Shown: one piece after another, positions 1 through 10,876 of the stretch
How positions within the stretch are numbered: the stretch's first letter is position 1
Layout: every line of letters starts with the position of its first letter
Assembly: GCA_950295325.1 (NCBI GenBank)
Contig: OX485808.1
Coordinates: 1,492,501 to 1,556,500 of the forward strand
Length of the DNA: 64,000 nt
From: Polytrichum commune
Lineage: Eukaryota > Streptophyta > Polytrichopsida > Polytrichales > Polytrichaceae
Reading direction: 5' to 3'
Notes under the pieces: generated by a model
Database searches by the model: none
The model's input: only the letters and a program-made list of their open reading frames with translations
Told to the model about the DNA's origin: nothing
Translations under genes and position numbers: made by a program

Positions 1-2168
1 TTGCAGTATCTTAATAATGTTATGTACATCTTCATGCTCGTGCTCATTGTTTCAGTTTCTAATGTCTCATTGTGCATGCAAATATTACTATAATTCCCAT
101 AATGCCCTTTGAAGAGAGAGAGAGAGAGAGAGAGATTTTACATAGTAATGGCCTTTGGGAAAGCTGGTGGGCGATTTGCGTTGGTGATGCACCCTCCAAT
201 AACAAGGAGTAAAATGCCTCCATTCGTTAAAAAATGGCAATGCAACTTGTAAAGCTTCTATATCAAATATATGATGTATGTATCAAGATCCACATGTGCA
301 TACCACAAGTCTACATTCTAGTGTGATTGTCTACAATCTTGTATATAAATTCATAAGGTCATTGGATGGAAGGGTATTGCGATTGGTCAAAGCTCAAAGG
401 ACGGATGGACCTTTATTTTGGCAACTAGAATGGTTCCTTGTCGTCTCGACAAGCTTTGTACCCATGCATACAAGACTCCATTTAAGCATGGTCCCCCCAC
501 CTTTTTGGGAATAATGGGGAATGGTGGGGCGACAACCTCACCACCACCATCATGTCTTCTTTGATATACAAATAGAACATAGGCGCATTTTAACATCCTT
601 TAAAAAGAAGAAGAAGAAAACAACCCGACTAATTAAAAACGACATCGTAAGGTCCTCACGTCATTTAGCATGACTACACCTTCAATGTGCATGCTTACAT
701 TTTCCACACTTCATGTACCTTGTCAATCACCATTAGTCTACAAGTAATCTAGATAGTTTGAATGCCCACAATCTTGTGACAAGCTCTAAGATGATTGGTC
801 ACAAGGTTTTTTAGATGTTGGGGTGTCCCATGCCCATTTAAAAGTAGGAACAAGCCTGACTTTTGTGCGACGTATTGCAATTGCCTAGAGGTAAAAAAAA
901 AAAAAAAAACCAGATGGCGTTTTGTGTTGGCGTTTCAAACACAAACACACTTTTATATTTGATGAAGGTATATTCTCCATATTCATCTAAAATGATCAGC
1001 AATTTGTGTAAAGTCTTGAACTTTAATCATTTATTTCTCAAACTCAATGGGCCCATCTATAGGTAGTGGTCGATACATAAGGGGAGACCTATATGATCAT
1101 TTAGTGAGAAAGAGAACCTTCACTATAGGAGTGTATAAGATATTCATACAATATTATAAGGAAAATAGCTACGGGCGCGATTTGGAGCTGCTAATTGTCA
1201 TTTTCCATTAACCACGTGTTTCATATCCTACGAGAAGTGAGTCATGTAGAGCTGAAAGTGTCGTTTCAATTAAACCCACATGAAAACCTCGTGCTTTTTT
1301 CTACTCTCTAAAAAATGTCCATTATTTTAAGAGAATCCACTGATTTAAGGTGACAATGCATTACGTCCCTCGTAATGTCCGTTGTAGAGTGCTTTGCCCC
1401 ACAATTCATAGCTTTATGCAAGGGAATTGCCATTAGGGTTGTGTACGTATTCCCCCTACACTTGACTTATACCATATCCCCACTAGGACCCACAACCGAC
1501 CCACAACGGTGGAAAATACTTCATCTTGATAGGAATTAATGTCTTGTATGCAATGAAGTGAACAAGGCGAAATTGTAGTACATTACATCCAGTGAGGTTA
1601 CTATGAATAGGACTAAAAATCCTCATAGGTAGTAGTAAATTTTTGGAAACGCATGAACTTTCCCTATCAAGAGGGAATCCTCATACTGCCAAGGAGCAAC
1701 AACTATCCCTAGTGTGGGCATGTCATTACCTTAAAATCATGCTCATGCTCAAATCTCCATTTGTTGATATGCATCACATACTCCTTTTGTCAAGTGAACT
1801 ATCTTGTAACAGAAGTTGGGGGCCGATTGGTGGTAAGATTATTTTGCAGAATGTGGTGGCCAATTTCGTTTAGTCCATAACATTATTTGGCTGAATGACT
1901 AGGTTGGGTGGGGTCGGGAATATGTCATGTAAGGTGCTAGAATTATACCTTACAAATGCTTGTCAATAGGTAAATTCAGTCTAAAACCCAAGTGAGATTC
2001 GGGTGAAGCATTGGCACTGAATATATATTATTATAATAGAACTGATGATAGTAGCTAAATAATGTTATGTCCAATCATTTAGTTGAAGCAATTAGAATGC
2101 TAGTTGATATTTGAGATGCCATGGTGGACATGTAGGCTACCCTCCTACAAGTGAAGAGAGGTCGAGCC
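1..2168. other. Repeat-rich spacer, no gene seen
   Basis: I see no convincing coding sequence here. The stretch contains a GA-dinucleotide microsatellite at about 113-135, an A-rich run near 893-909, and at about 1897-2060 one copy of a ~165-bp dispersed repeat that recurs near 13703-13862 and, more diverged, near 25500-25660. Short open frames lack family similarity and codon bias. Confidence 0.6.
1897..2060. repeat. Dispersed ~165-bp repeat, copy 1 of 3
   Basis: The block from the GGGAATATGTCATGT motif to the AATAATGTTATG motif is shared with 13703-13862 and, less well, 25500-25660. Shared landmarks in order are GGTGCTAGAATTATAC, AATGCTTG, CACTGAATAT and a run ending in GTTATG. No terminal inverted repeat or poly-A tail is visible, so I cannot assign it to a transposon class. 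It could be part of an LTR or an untraced non-autonomous element. Confidence 0.5.
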
Positions 2169-2171
2169 TTA

Positions 2172-2660
2172 GGGCCACTTCCCACACAAGCCAAGACCCA
2201 TGATCATGAAATTGTGAGACCCCAAAAAAGTGTCCAAAAGCCGCCCCAATACACTTCCAAAATCATGTAGTGTGGTCACGGACCCTCAAGTGTAGTGTGA
2301 AGCCACATGTGATCAGGCCCTTAACCACATGCTATGTCAAATCACACATGAAAAAATATAATAAATCAACGGTTGTGAGGTTTCGGAGTGCCATGGTCTC
2401 CTCGTTTTGTGTTAGGCCTACCTCCAAGAGGTGGTTTTTTTTTTTTGAAAATAGTCCAACATGCGAACATGAAACATGATCCATTTGGTGCCACGTACGA
2501 ATCCACGTAGACTTTACATCCATCTTGCATTCACTTACTCTGTTGGTCCCTCAAGCGTAGTGTGAAGCGAACTTGGACCGGCTCCGCCTTTTCCACCAAT
2601 GAGAGGGCGTGCTTGAAGTGCAGCGGTCACGGGCCCGCAGTCTCGTGTGTGAAGTGGCAC
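2172..2660. mobile_element. Tourist-like (PIF/Harbinger-type) MITE, copy 1
   Basis: A 489-bp element lies between two TTA trinucleotides (2169-2171 and 2661-2663), the target duplication typical of PIF/Harbinger transposition. Its ends are imperfect inverted repeats: the left begins GGGCCACTTCCCACAC and the right, read in reverse complement, begins GTGCCACTTCACACAC. A related 500-bp copy lies at 47788-48287 in the same orientation with TAA on both sides. The interior is non-coding and includes a T-rich run near 2437-2448. The TIRs differ from those of the Harbinger element at 49361-53462, so that transposon is not its obvious source. Confidence 0.75.
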
Positions 2661-2663
2661 TTA

Positions 2664-3025
2664 CCTTCGCCGGACGCACTTTACAGCTGACTGGTTGACT
2701 CCCGCATCAATCTCATGGGGTGAATGCAGTGGATCAGCACGATTCTCACACGAGATTTGCATGGGCTTCTGAGAAATGTCCAAGTGGAATCTTTGCAGCT
2801 TTCCCACGCGCCGTGCCCATCCTCATCGCATCTTTACACCCCCTTCAAAAGCCCCCGCAATTGCCACCATTCTTCAAGCATTCCCATCCTGACTGCAGTT
2901 TATCAGTATACACTCCCCAGTGTAGCGGATTCTGCATTGTTGTTGTTGTTGTTGTTGTTGCGATCTATCGTAAAAAGTCGAGAGGAACGGTTTAGGATTG
3001 TGGGTGGGTGTTTTTGTGTGCAAGT
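2664..3025 (+). promoter_or_regulatory. Upstream region and probable 5' UTR of the VOC gene
   Basis: This 362-bp gap separates the Tourist-like MITE from the VOC gene start. It is richer in C and G than the spacer further left and carries an uninterrupted GTT/TTG trinucleotide tract at about 2938-2961, probably in the 5' untranslated leader. I could not place a TATA box with confidence. The MITE ends about 365 bp upstream of the start codon, close enough to affect the promoter. Confidence 0.4.
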
Positions 3026-4221
3026 ATGGCGAGCTCTGTGAGGTATGCTCCCGTGAAGCCACACTTGGTGGTGAAGCCCCACCAGGTGGAAGACGCCATC
3101 GCCTTCTACAAGGAGGCCTTCGGAGCCGAGACGGTGAAGACGCAGCAGGTGAAGAAGCAGGACAGCCAGGGATCAGTGACGCATGCCCATCTCAAGTTCG
3201 GTGACTGCGATTTCCTCTTGGTGGAGGAGACCGCCGAGCTCGGCTCCAGGTAAAATCAATCATGCATAGGCAAACCTTGACGAATTACGGTCTCGCCCTT
3301 GGAGCACGGAAATTTCTATTTGTTGCACATTTCTCTGTTGCGACGCTACGTACAGACTAGATTTGAGTATCATGAGTTTCGAAGAGCTAAGATCTGAGAT
3401 GCTTGGCTGCTTGCGTTAATCAGTTGGCAAGGGAGTAGTCTAGGTAGGTTGAGTCTGTGCGGGGAAGGTTTTGTGCATTGTAATCCTTCTAGCGAAGTAT
3501 TCGACATCCCTTCCCTCATTACTGTCGGATCCTAACCTTGATTACATAACAGCAGTGCGTTGATAAACACTAAGTGATTTGAAAGTCTAACTTAGAATGT
3601 ATTAGAAATGGCCATTGGATGGACCGGGCGGCCATGTAATTTTCATCAGAAAGAGATTATGCACATCCTTGACGATCGTCTTTGTGATCTATCTGCTAGA
3701 TGGACTTTCTGAACGAGGCGGATTTCTTCAAATCTGCGGTAACTGGTTCAACTTGAGAAACCTCAGGTGGATCATGGCATAATCTCGCTCTGTGAAGCCC
3801 AATCCGATGCTTTCTGTTATAAATTACACAGCTTATTCCAAGGCATTAAAGGCACACACATACTCGATGTATTGACAATGGTATGAAAAATCTTAGATAA
3901 AGATTGAGTCCGTGTAACATGAAACGTCGAACGAGTGGAGTGACTTGAAAAAATCGATCTCACTGAAGTTTGTTGCTGATGTTCCTTCCGTTGCTTGTCA
4001 ATTGCAGTGTGCATAGTACGGGGACATTGCACGGCACTTCCATTATCCTCCACCTGGACTGCAGCAACGTGGATGAGGCGTTCAAGAGAGCTGTGGGAGC
4101 TGGTGCCACGGTGTCGGAGGAAGTGGCAGATCAGCCGTGGGGACAGCGCTATGGCAAGGTCATCGATCCCTTTGGCTTCGTCTGGAGCTTCGCAACCCCC
4201 CATCACAAGCACTCGGCGTAG
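3026..4221 (+). CDS. VOC/glyoxalase-fold protein, At5g48480-like
   Basis: Two exons, 3026-3249 and 4008-4221, encode 145 residues. The donor is CAG|GTAAAA and the acceptor TTGCAG|T; the intron of 758 bp interrupts a serine codon after its second base. The protein begins MASSVRYAPVKPHLVV and holds one vicinal-oxygen-chelate (glyoxalase/bleomycin-resistance/PhnB-like) unit: an N-terminal half with the AIAFYKEAFGAE helix, and a C-terminal half ending in GQRYGKVIDPFGFVWSFAT, the usual closing strand pattern of these proteins. It resembles the small plant family of Arabidopsis At5g48480, whose reaction is not established. No transit peptide is evident, so a cytosolic location is likely. The start was chosen because it opens the conserved N-terminus; an upstream in-frame ATG at 3008 would add six residues (MFLCAS). 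The coding part is GC-richer than its surroundings. Confidence 0.92.
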
Positions 4222-5660
4222 ATTTCTGTTGCTTCCTCGTCTGTTAGAATCGGCATCATGGCCGTCCGGGGAAATCTAATTTTGAGCTGAATCCTGCCCT
4301 TTCAAGTGTTGGAAACCTACAATTGGAGAGTCAAATTAGCCCTGGTGTCTTTCACCATCACATGGACAGATCTTGTGATGATATTTGTAAATCTTGCGAC
4401 TTGTGTATGAAGAAGTCCCCCTGTCCTTGTGGTTATGGATGGATACTGTGCTGTATGGTATGATGCCTGTCAGTCAAGAGTTTTCAAAGTTCTGTTGAAT
4501 GGCTGTCTGAGGCATTGTAGAGTATATTAGGTGTACACATTTCCAATGCTTTTGGAATCCACAAGTTTTGCAACTGTGACTGAAATAAGTAGCAGACGAA
4601 ATTTCATGCCTCATTCGTGATGGCGCAATCATGTGCAAAGGAATTTGGTTGAGTTCTGGTCAGTGTGATCTACTGTAAACTAGGTTCAGACACAGCTTAC
4701 TTGAGTGATCGAAATTCTTTGAGGCACTGGGCATCATTTAGCCATTAATCCATGCCCATTATATATAGATCCCATTCAAATGACTTTCAATATTGACAGA
4801 ACTCAAGAAGATAGTGATGTTGGGTCACAAGAAATGGGAACCTGAGATAGTTTGGCAAACCCAGACAGAACTTTCCCCTGTTTCTGTTATCTGCTAGCTC
4901 ATTGACATTCACTGTGCACGCAGATTACGCCAAAAAACCTTGAAGAGAATTAGAATTCTATATTACATGCGGCCAACATCTCCCCTTCTGAAAGGAACAA
5001 ATTCAAAGTAATTAGTTCAGTTCAGTTCATTCAGGACTCGTGGATATCGTAGTGGAGTGCGCAGCAAATGGCTGCGGACGAAATTTGGAATCGGCCATCA
5101 TCTCGCACTAATGGCGTGTCTCGCAGCCTAGGGAAGTGGGTGAAGAGCTTAAAGTGTCCATTGAAGACTTGCTTACCTTAAAGTTCGTGGTTGTGTTTCT
5201 AAATACGTTGTGCTCGTATAGAGATCCAAAGATGGAGACGTAGCCCGAGGTTGGCCTTGTCACTGACAATATTGAGGCTTAGATTGTCTCAGAAAATGGC
5301 CATGGTGGCTTGTGAGTTTTTCCATTTCATTATCTTGTATTGCGAATCTCGCAGGCACTGCATGTCAATCAATCCGAGTTGATGTGTGCGGTGTTTCAGT
5401 CGCGCGTTTCTAATACATTGGTTGAATTTGAGTTTGCAAATGGAGGTCTAATCAATATACTGGTAGAATGATATTTTCAAAATGGCTGAAGTTGTGAAAT
5501 ATCCCTTTGGCTGCTGTGTCCCTTCGATTCTTCTTGCACCACTTTTTGATCAGCCCTGATAAAGGGTTAAACTTGATTGAAGTACTGATACATTCAGCGA
5601 CAAGAATTAAGCGCTTCAAAACCATAATTACTTAATGGCGGTTGTCCTGTTTATGTCATC
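4222..5660. other. 3' flank of the VOC gene and spacer
   Basis: The first few hundred bases are probably the 3' untranslated region of the VOC gene. Beyond that I see only a short isolated open frame at 5068-5181 (37 codons, beginning MAADEIWNRPSS) with no recognisable family. No transposon ends were found. Confidence 0.4.
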
Positions 5661-6617
5661 TGCAGGATAGCACCTTGAATCATTGAGTTTGGCTGAGTGC
5701 ACTAGCTACAGTAGTCAAAATCCCATTGTGCCAGCACTTGGTGAAGCATTCACCACAACCATCGTACGTATCAGATTCAGATTTATACATGTTATCAGAC
5801 ACAAATGCTCTACTACTTTATGGTGTGGCCCTGAACCCTAAACCCTGCACACAGCATCATCTGACCTTCATCAAAGCCCCCATACGTCAGCAAACTATCC
5901 TTTATTTCTGTAGCGAGTGTGTAGAAAATGGAAGTGCAGAAGGACTCCGGCTATGGAAATGCGGAAGTCAGCCATAATGCTTTGAATCCAGGTGAATTCA
6001 TGTACAGATTGACCTACATATACAGGAAACGAGAGCTTCAATAGATCTACAAGAGTACATGTTGGATGATTGTGCTTTGCCAGATTTCACCACTCTCACT
6101 AATAATATCAAACTCCTATGTACTCAACACCTCTTAATGCAATTGCAGCAGGCATCCATGGGGAAAAATAGAATCACCGCAATCAATCGGTCTGCTCAGC
6201 TCACTCAGAAAGTATTTAGTACACGCTATCTTACAAAAAATCCCTCCTCCTCGATGGTGATGCAAATTCAACATGTCGAGTGCGCTGAATCCACTTCTTA
6301 GTTGGATTCAGCCATGGTCACGGACGTTGAGAGATTAAGCTTACCTTCCACACCGTGATCATGTACTGATCGAATTCCAAAACTCCCTGTTGCATATTCA
6401 CATCAAGCAATCAAAGTCAGCAGGCACACCATTTTCTAGGAGCCTCTTAAGAAAATCGACCATTCTGGCGAAAACCAAACTGCAATTAACTAGCCTCCGG
6501 CTATGGCGATGACACGCAATGCCATACGCAGCTACAAGAGTGCATACTCTCACCTGAAAGAGAACATCGTCAAGTGTTTCCACAAACTGAATGCACCTCC
6601 AAGGCCACAACTGAATG

Positions 6618-6718
6618 TTGGCCGAAGAGTGAGAAGGAATTGCTCAACCAGTTCCAATTGAAAAGAAATTCTGCGTCTTCGAATTGGTTGACCAATTCCT
6701 TCTCACTCTTCGTCCAAC
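6618..6718. repeat. Near-perfect hairpin inside duplicate A
   Basis: Two 38-base arms, 6618-6655 and 6681-6718, are inverted copies differing at about three positions, separated by a 25-base loop. Duplicate B (about 19755-19810) has only one arm. The second arm therefore arose in A after the duplication, or B lost one. The likely mechanism is a template-switch or foldback replication event. Whether the hairpin is transcribed is unknown. Confidence 0.75.
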
Positions 6719-6889
6719 CTTCACTTCTCCTGGCATCCATCGATGAAAGAACGTCAATAATTTGCCTCCTCTTTTCTGTCACAACAAACTTGTCTCTCAC
6801 TCTTTTTCTCTCTCAGCAACGTTGCAGATTCGCTTAGGACTCACTCGATCATAACTAAAAAATTTACTGACCTTCAAAGCCTTACCAGG

Positions 6890-6955
6890 CTCAACAAAAT
6901 GCAGGGATATGAGACACTGCGCCTTGCACTATGCAGGCTTGCTGTGTAATTGACA
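6890..6955 (-). pseudogene. PrpF C-terminal fragment (duplicate)
   Basis: On the minus strand this reads a peptide ending QQACIVQGAVSHIPAFC, matching the last 20 or so residues of the PrpF gene (QQARMVQGAVSHIPAVC) apart from a few changes. Upstream of that point the match to PrpF exon 3 ends and no enzyme domain is present. This is a stranded gene tail, not a functional copy. Confidence 0.75.
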
Positions 6956-6959
6956 TTAC

Positions 6960-8345
6960 CACATTGTAAAAAAGCACCGATGACCTTCCAGGAAATTCAG
7001 AACATTGGTTTCTTGATTCCTGCAAGTCGCATAGAGTTGAATTGGTCCATGCTGCTTGAGTATCAGTGAGGAATATCGTATCAGACCTCAAGGCAACTCA
7101 GTTCGGGTTCCATGTCGGAGATGCTCATTCTCTTGTGCTTTCCCATGTCCGACAGCATTCTTCCTTCGCATCAAACAAGCTATGGATTAACAAAAGCAAC
7201 GGCCATAAGTCCTCGAAATGTTGCACTTCGTAGCTAGCCCCATATTCTAGAAAACCAAAGAACACCACGTAAGGACTTTCTTTTACTATCTTCCACCTTA
7301 TGGATCATCTCCAGTCTCCTCACGAAGACATTCCTAAACTTTGTCGGCACGACACTTAAATATCCTGACCTTATCCATGTTGAAATTTGCAGATTATAAA
7401 TATTCGAGCTAAGTAGCAAGAGAATACATTCATATTCTTCCCAAATTCTTGATCTGGCTGAATGGTGAGAAATTCATATGGAATATCCTTACTTCGTTCG
7501 TCATCAAAGCATTGTCGACCAACTCCAGTTCTTTATCCAACATATATCCTCTTGCATCTACTTTCTGTCTCGGCAGCTGGAGTGCCGTTGAGGGAACACC
7601 TTGTCGTCGCTTAGGTCGCTCCACTTCGTTGCCTGAATCTGCAAGTCCGTCTGGTATGATTCCGGCTGACTCCTCGACTCGTCCGTTCTTCTCCTTTGTT
7701 TGATGCAAATATATCATGCTCTAGTGTCGGCGTGTTCATCAGTTTGTTCATGTATGAGTACAATTCGAGTTGAATTTGATAGGAACGGTTTCCTCGCATG
7801 TGGATCTGCTGAGGCATTCTTAAGGCGATCTCATAATGCAAAGCAGATTGTAGAATATTCTTGTCGATGTGATTTTTTCAACGATTTCCTGTCTGCAAAC
7901 CTACTTTATGCTTATTAAATACGCTTTTGTAGTTTTGGCTGAAATTTTCGTTCATCACAACTCTAGGCCTGTCACAGAAGTACTCAGTTCATCATCCCAA
8001 GTTCTACGTCTCTTCACGTGAAGAAAATAGTACTCGTCTCGCAGATCACATAACTCTTCTCCCTCAAATTACTTTGTCGGCAAGTCTACATGTGTTTGCC
8101 CACGTCACATTCACTAGTTAGGTAGTATGACGGGTGAACATCCTAAACGAACATCGCCTTCTCTCAGCTCGCTATAATTTCCACCAAAGAGTGACACAAA
8201 GTAGGTTGACCAATTAAACATACTTCTAAGCACTCACATACAAACTAAGCTGGCACATGTTCTTTTTGCTTTGATTCTTCCTTTGAAATACCTATGCAGT
8301 TCTCGTATAATGTGCTAACGAGGTGATGGAAATGCGTGGTTGGTT
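6960..8345. other. Spacer between duplicate A and the SPH relic
   Basis: I see no recognisable gene. Open frames of 60-95 codons occur on both strands (for example about 7430-7717 minus, 7449-7703 plus) but overlap one another and show no family motif. Confidence 0.35.
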
Positions 8346-8817
8346 ATGGGTATCATAATACGGGATACAGATATCATTGCCAAATTTTCGAGGATGCCCT
8401 CGCCAACAATCTTCATAGGCTACTTTCTGATGACCACTCTCGTAGTGCTATTGTTCATGTGGGATGGCGCAACTGCATCTCTATACTCCGTGGACATCGT
8501 CAACCAGATGCCGATCGGCGGGACGATCACATTGCACTGCCAGTCGAGGGACAACCACCATGGGACTCGCACTCTCTCCCCAAGGCCAAACTTATGGGTT
8601 TAATTTGGCTCCAAGATGAATATCTTTTGGCTCCAAGCTTTTCAGCTGCGAGGTTTTTTCTCCCTCGGGCCAGCAGACTGGCTTCGTGGTGTGGAGCAGC
8701 CCAATCCTCAGAGATTTGGTCTACCTGCAGCACTGCTTGTGGAATGTGAGGTCAGATGGATTCTACGCTATGGAGGAGGGTGCCCCCGTGCAGCCCAAAT
8801 TTATGCATCCGTGGTAA
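8346..8817 (+). pseudogene. Broken S1-type self-incompatibility homologue (SPH family)
   Basis: The frame starting at ATG 8346 encodes an N-terminal stretch with a hydrophobic signal-like segment (about residues 18-37, ending before ATASLYS). It then reads the S-protein-homologue core VDIVNQMPIGGTITLHC, the usual first strands of that fold. An in-frame TAA follows at about 8601. Family-like sequence resumes in the same frame (GSKMNIFW), then shifts by one base near 8665-8675 into a frame reading LQHCLWNVRSDGFYAMEEG and ending at TAA 8815-8817. The final Cys plus W...R.DGFY pattern is the typical C-terminal signature of plant S1/SPH secreted proteins. With one stop and one frame break this is most likely a pseudogene of a small secreted protein gene. 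An unnoticed intron could explain one of the breaks. Confidence 0.7.
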
Positions 8818-9020
8818 ACTCGGTCACCAGATCAGATATTGTACAAGATCAGTAAATAATTTCAGGACATGAGAGTTGGTGGTGGGGTTTTTAATTTGGA
8901 GTCGGATCACGATTCACCTTTAACTTACATCATGTTGTGAAAGTAGTGCAGTGCTGATCCTGGATGTAGGCATTTATTGTAAACACCAAATTGTTTTGTC
9001 AGTAACCTGCAATACCAGGA

Positions 9021-9243
9021 ATGAACGGGGAGAATCAACCACTAGTTACAGATGAACCGGTTGAGTTTGAGAAATAACCGGTTGAAGTTCAAGACTTTAG
9101 AAAAATTACCGATCATTTTAGAGAAATATATAGATTATACTTCAAATTAATGAAGAAAAACCGAACGATGTCAACATGTAACCGGTTGGACTTGGAAACA
9201 TAGGATCTCGACAGATCATGACCAAACATCCTCCCGGACACTG
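9021..9243. mobile_element. GGGGAGA-ended MITE, solo copy
   Basis: A ~223-bp element starts GAACGGGGAGAAT and ends ATCCTCCCGGACACT, with the interior landmarks GTTACAGATGAACCGGTTGA, CCGATCATTTTAGAG and GTCAACATGTAACCGGTTGG. The same series recurs as a tandem trio at 12815-13530 and inverted at 29892-30114. It is non-coding. The short TIR and size fit a MITE, but I could not define its target duplication. Confidence 0.7.
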
Positions 9244-10866
9244 AATACGAGTCTGAATTGAAAGGTCTCTCTCTTGTCAGAAAGTGATTCTTCTCTGCGT
9301 CATTCCTGCAAGCTGGTGGTACTTTTATCTACCTGAGTCCATGTGGTAACTTTTCTGTGCAGTTTTCTAAGATGATCCATGATTTGTTTTCTTTTGGGGT
9401 TTAATTTTGGTGGTACTGATCAGAAACATCATGTGATGACGTTCCCTCTGTTTTGTTGTCAGGAATGAATTGAAGTGGATGACTCACAACATGAAGCTTT
9501 CCAATTCGGGGAATTTTCGTGAACGCGTTTCCTGGATCCGATGCTCATGGATATAGGACTCAAAAATGAAATGGCTCGATTTGCTTGTGATTCATGTAAT
9601 TGTCGCTGTATGAGTCACTCATTACTCAACTGATGAGCTGTGTGCAGTTGCCAGTGTTAATGGACACACTTTGTCAGCAGAATTTGGCAGTCGTTGTTCG
9701 GAAGGTGTGTCCATTGCTTTGAATCATTGGACCATTAAGATGGCTCGTTTTCTCAATTGGACCCTAGATTTGATTGGTATGTGGTTCGGTGAGGATCAAA
9801 GAGCAAACATCATCAAGACACATGTTTAAAAGAGATTGGACCACATCTTCAAATATTAATAACTACTCTACACTCGATAGTGAACACAATTGGGAGGACA
9901 TATGTATTCAGTTAAGAAATCAACAAACATGCATGTCCGATAATCATGACTAAATCAAGGGAAGCCCAATTTTCAATCCGTTTTTTGTAGATGTTTCAAC
10001 TCATATTTACTAATACAAACATGAGTGTTGTTGTGTAAATCTAATTGGTAAAAGTTGGAGAACACAAAAAACAATCCAAATAACACCCACATACCTTAGG
10101 TTAGGTCAAACGATAATGGCAACTCCTAATTTGGCCTTTTCTTTCTTTCTTTTGAAACCAAGCTTTGCTCTAGTGACCGCACCCCCAACTTATAGAAGGC
10201 CCTTTGGTGTTGTTGTTATCGTATGCTCAAGGTGGGTTTACATAGTTGGGGTCCAGGTCCAAGAAACTTGAGATCCAGTATACTCCCTTAATGGACCTTA
10301 CTTTGAGTCTGAAGTTGGGATCCAAGCTTGGTTTCTCAAACTAGTAGTATCATTTCAAATTAGTATACCATCACTTCAATTCTTCATACTCCATAGGTCC
10401 AAAATTTTGCTCTCAACCAATAGGATCGCTCAATTATAGAGTTGCTTTGGTCTTGGACAGTAGTGCATACCACCTTGAAATGCAAACCTCATAACAATTC
10501 ATCAAAAGTGTGTGTTAATTTTGGTTATTTTTTTAAAACAAAAAAACAAAAAAAAAGCTTTCAGAGCCATTCCAGAGCCATTCCAGATGAGTCCTATAGA
10601 GCTGCAGAGGCCAAGCAAGGACCTTCGCTACCTAGGACAGTACCCAGTGCTCAACCAAATTGCATTCTATTCTGCAATGCGCATATCCAAACTCAGTGCA
10701 AAGTTGCTTCGGTGTGTCCCAATCTGCAAGATATGGCATTCTTGTTGTTGCTTTTGAAGAAGCTCATTTGTATCTTGGTAAATCTCCACCCAAACCGCTC
10801 AATATTTCCCTGGTTGATGACTCTCTCGATGGTATCAAGTGAGTTGCCACATGACACTCATTGCTC
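9244..10866. other. Spacer, no gene seen
   Basis: No credible coding sequence. Overlapping short open frames near 10442-10954 on the plus strand lack family similarity and run into the transposable element that follows. Confidence 0.4.
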
Positions 10867-10876
10867 AAGCACCCCT

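Larger units (their letters stand above)
5665..6955. repeat. Segmental duplicate A of the PrpF 3' region
   Basis: About 1.3 kb here aligns by eye, collinearly and in the same orientation, with about 18705-20020. Shared blocks include CACAAATGCTCTACT, CAAAGCCCCCATA, GAAGGACTCCGGC, TGCTTTGAATCCAGGTGAAT and GGGATATGAGACAC. The right end runs into the last coding bases of the PrpF gene (minus strand), then similarity stops abruptly. The two copies differ by many substitutions and indels, so the duplication is old. A telomere-like CCCTAAACCCT stub near 5837 corresponds to the longer telomeric run in copy B. Confidence 0.75.

Noticed and set aside
5068-5181. 37-codon ORF beginning MAADEIWNRPSS
   Set aside because: Codon use is reasonable, but it is short, isolated, without family match and without clear splice partners.
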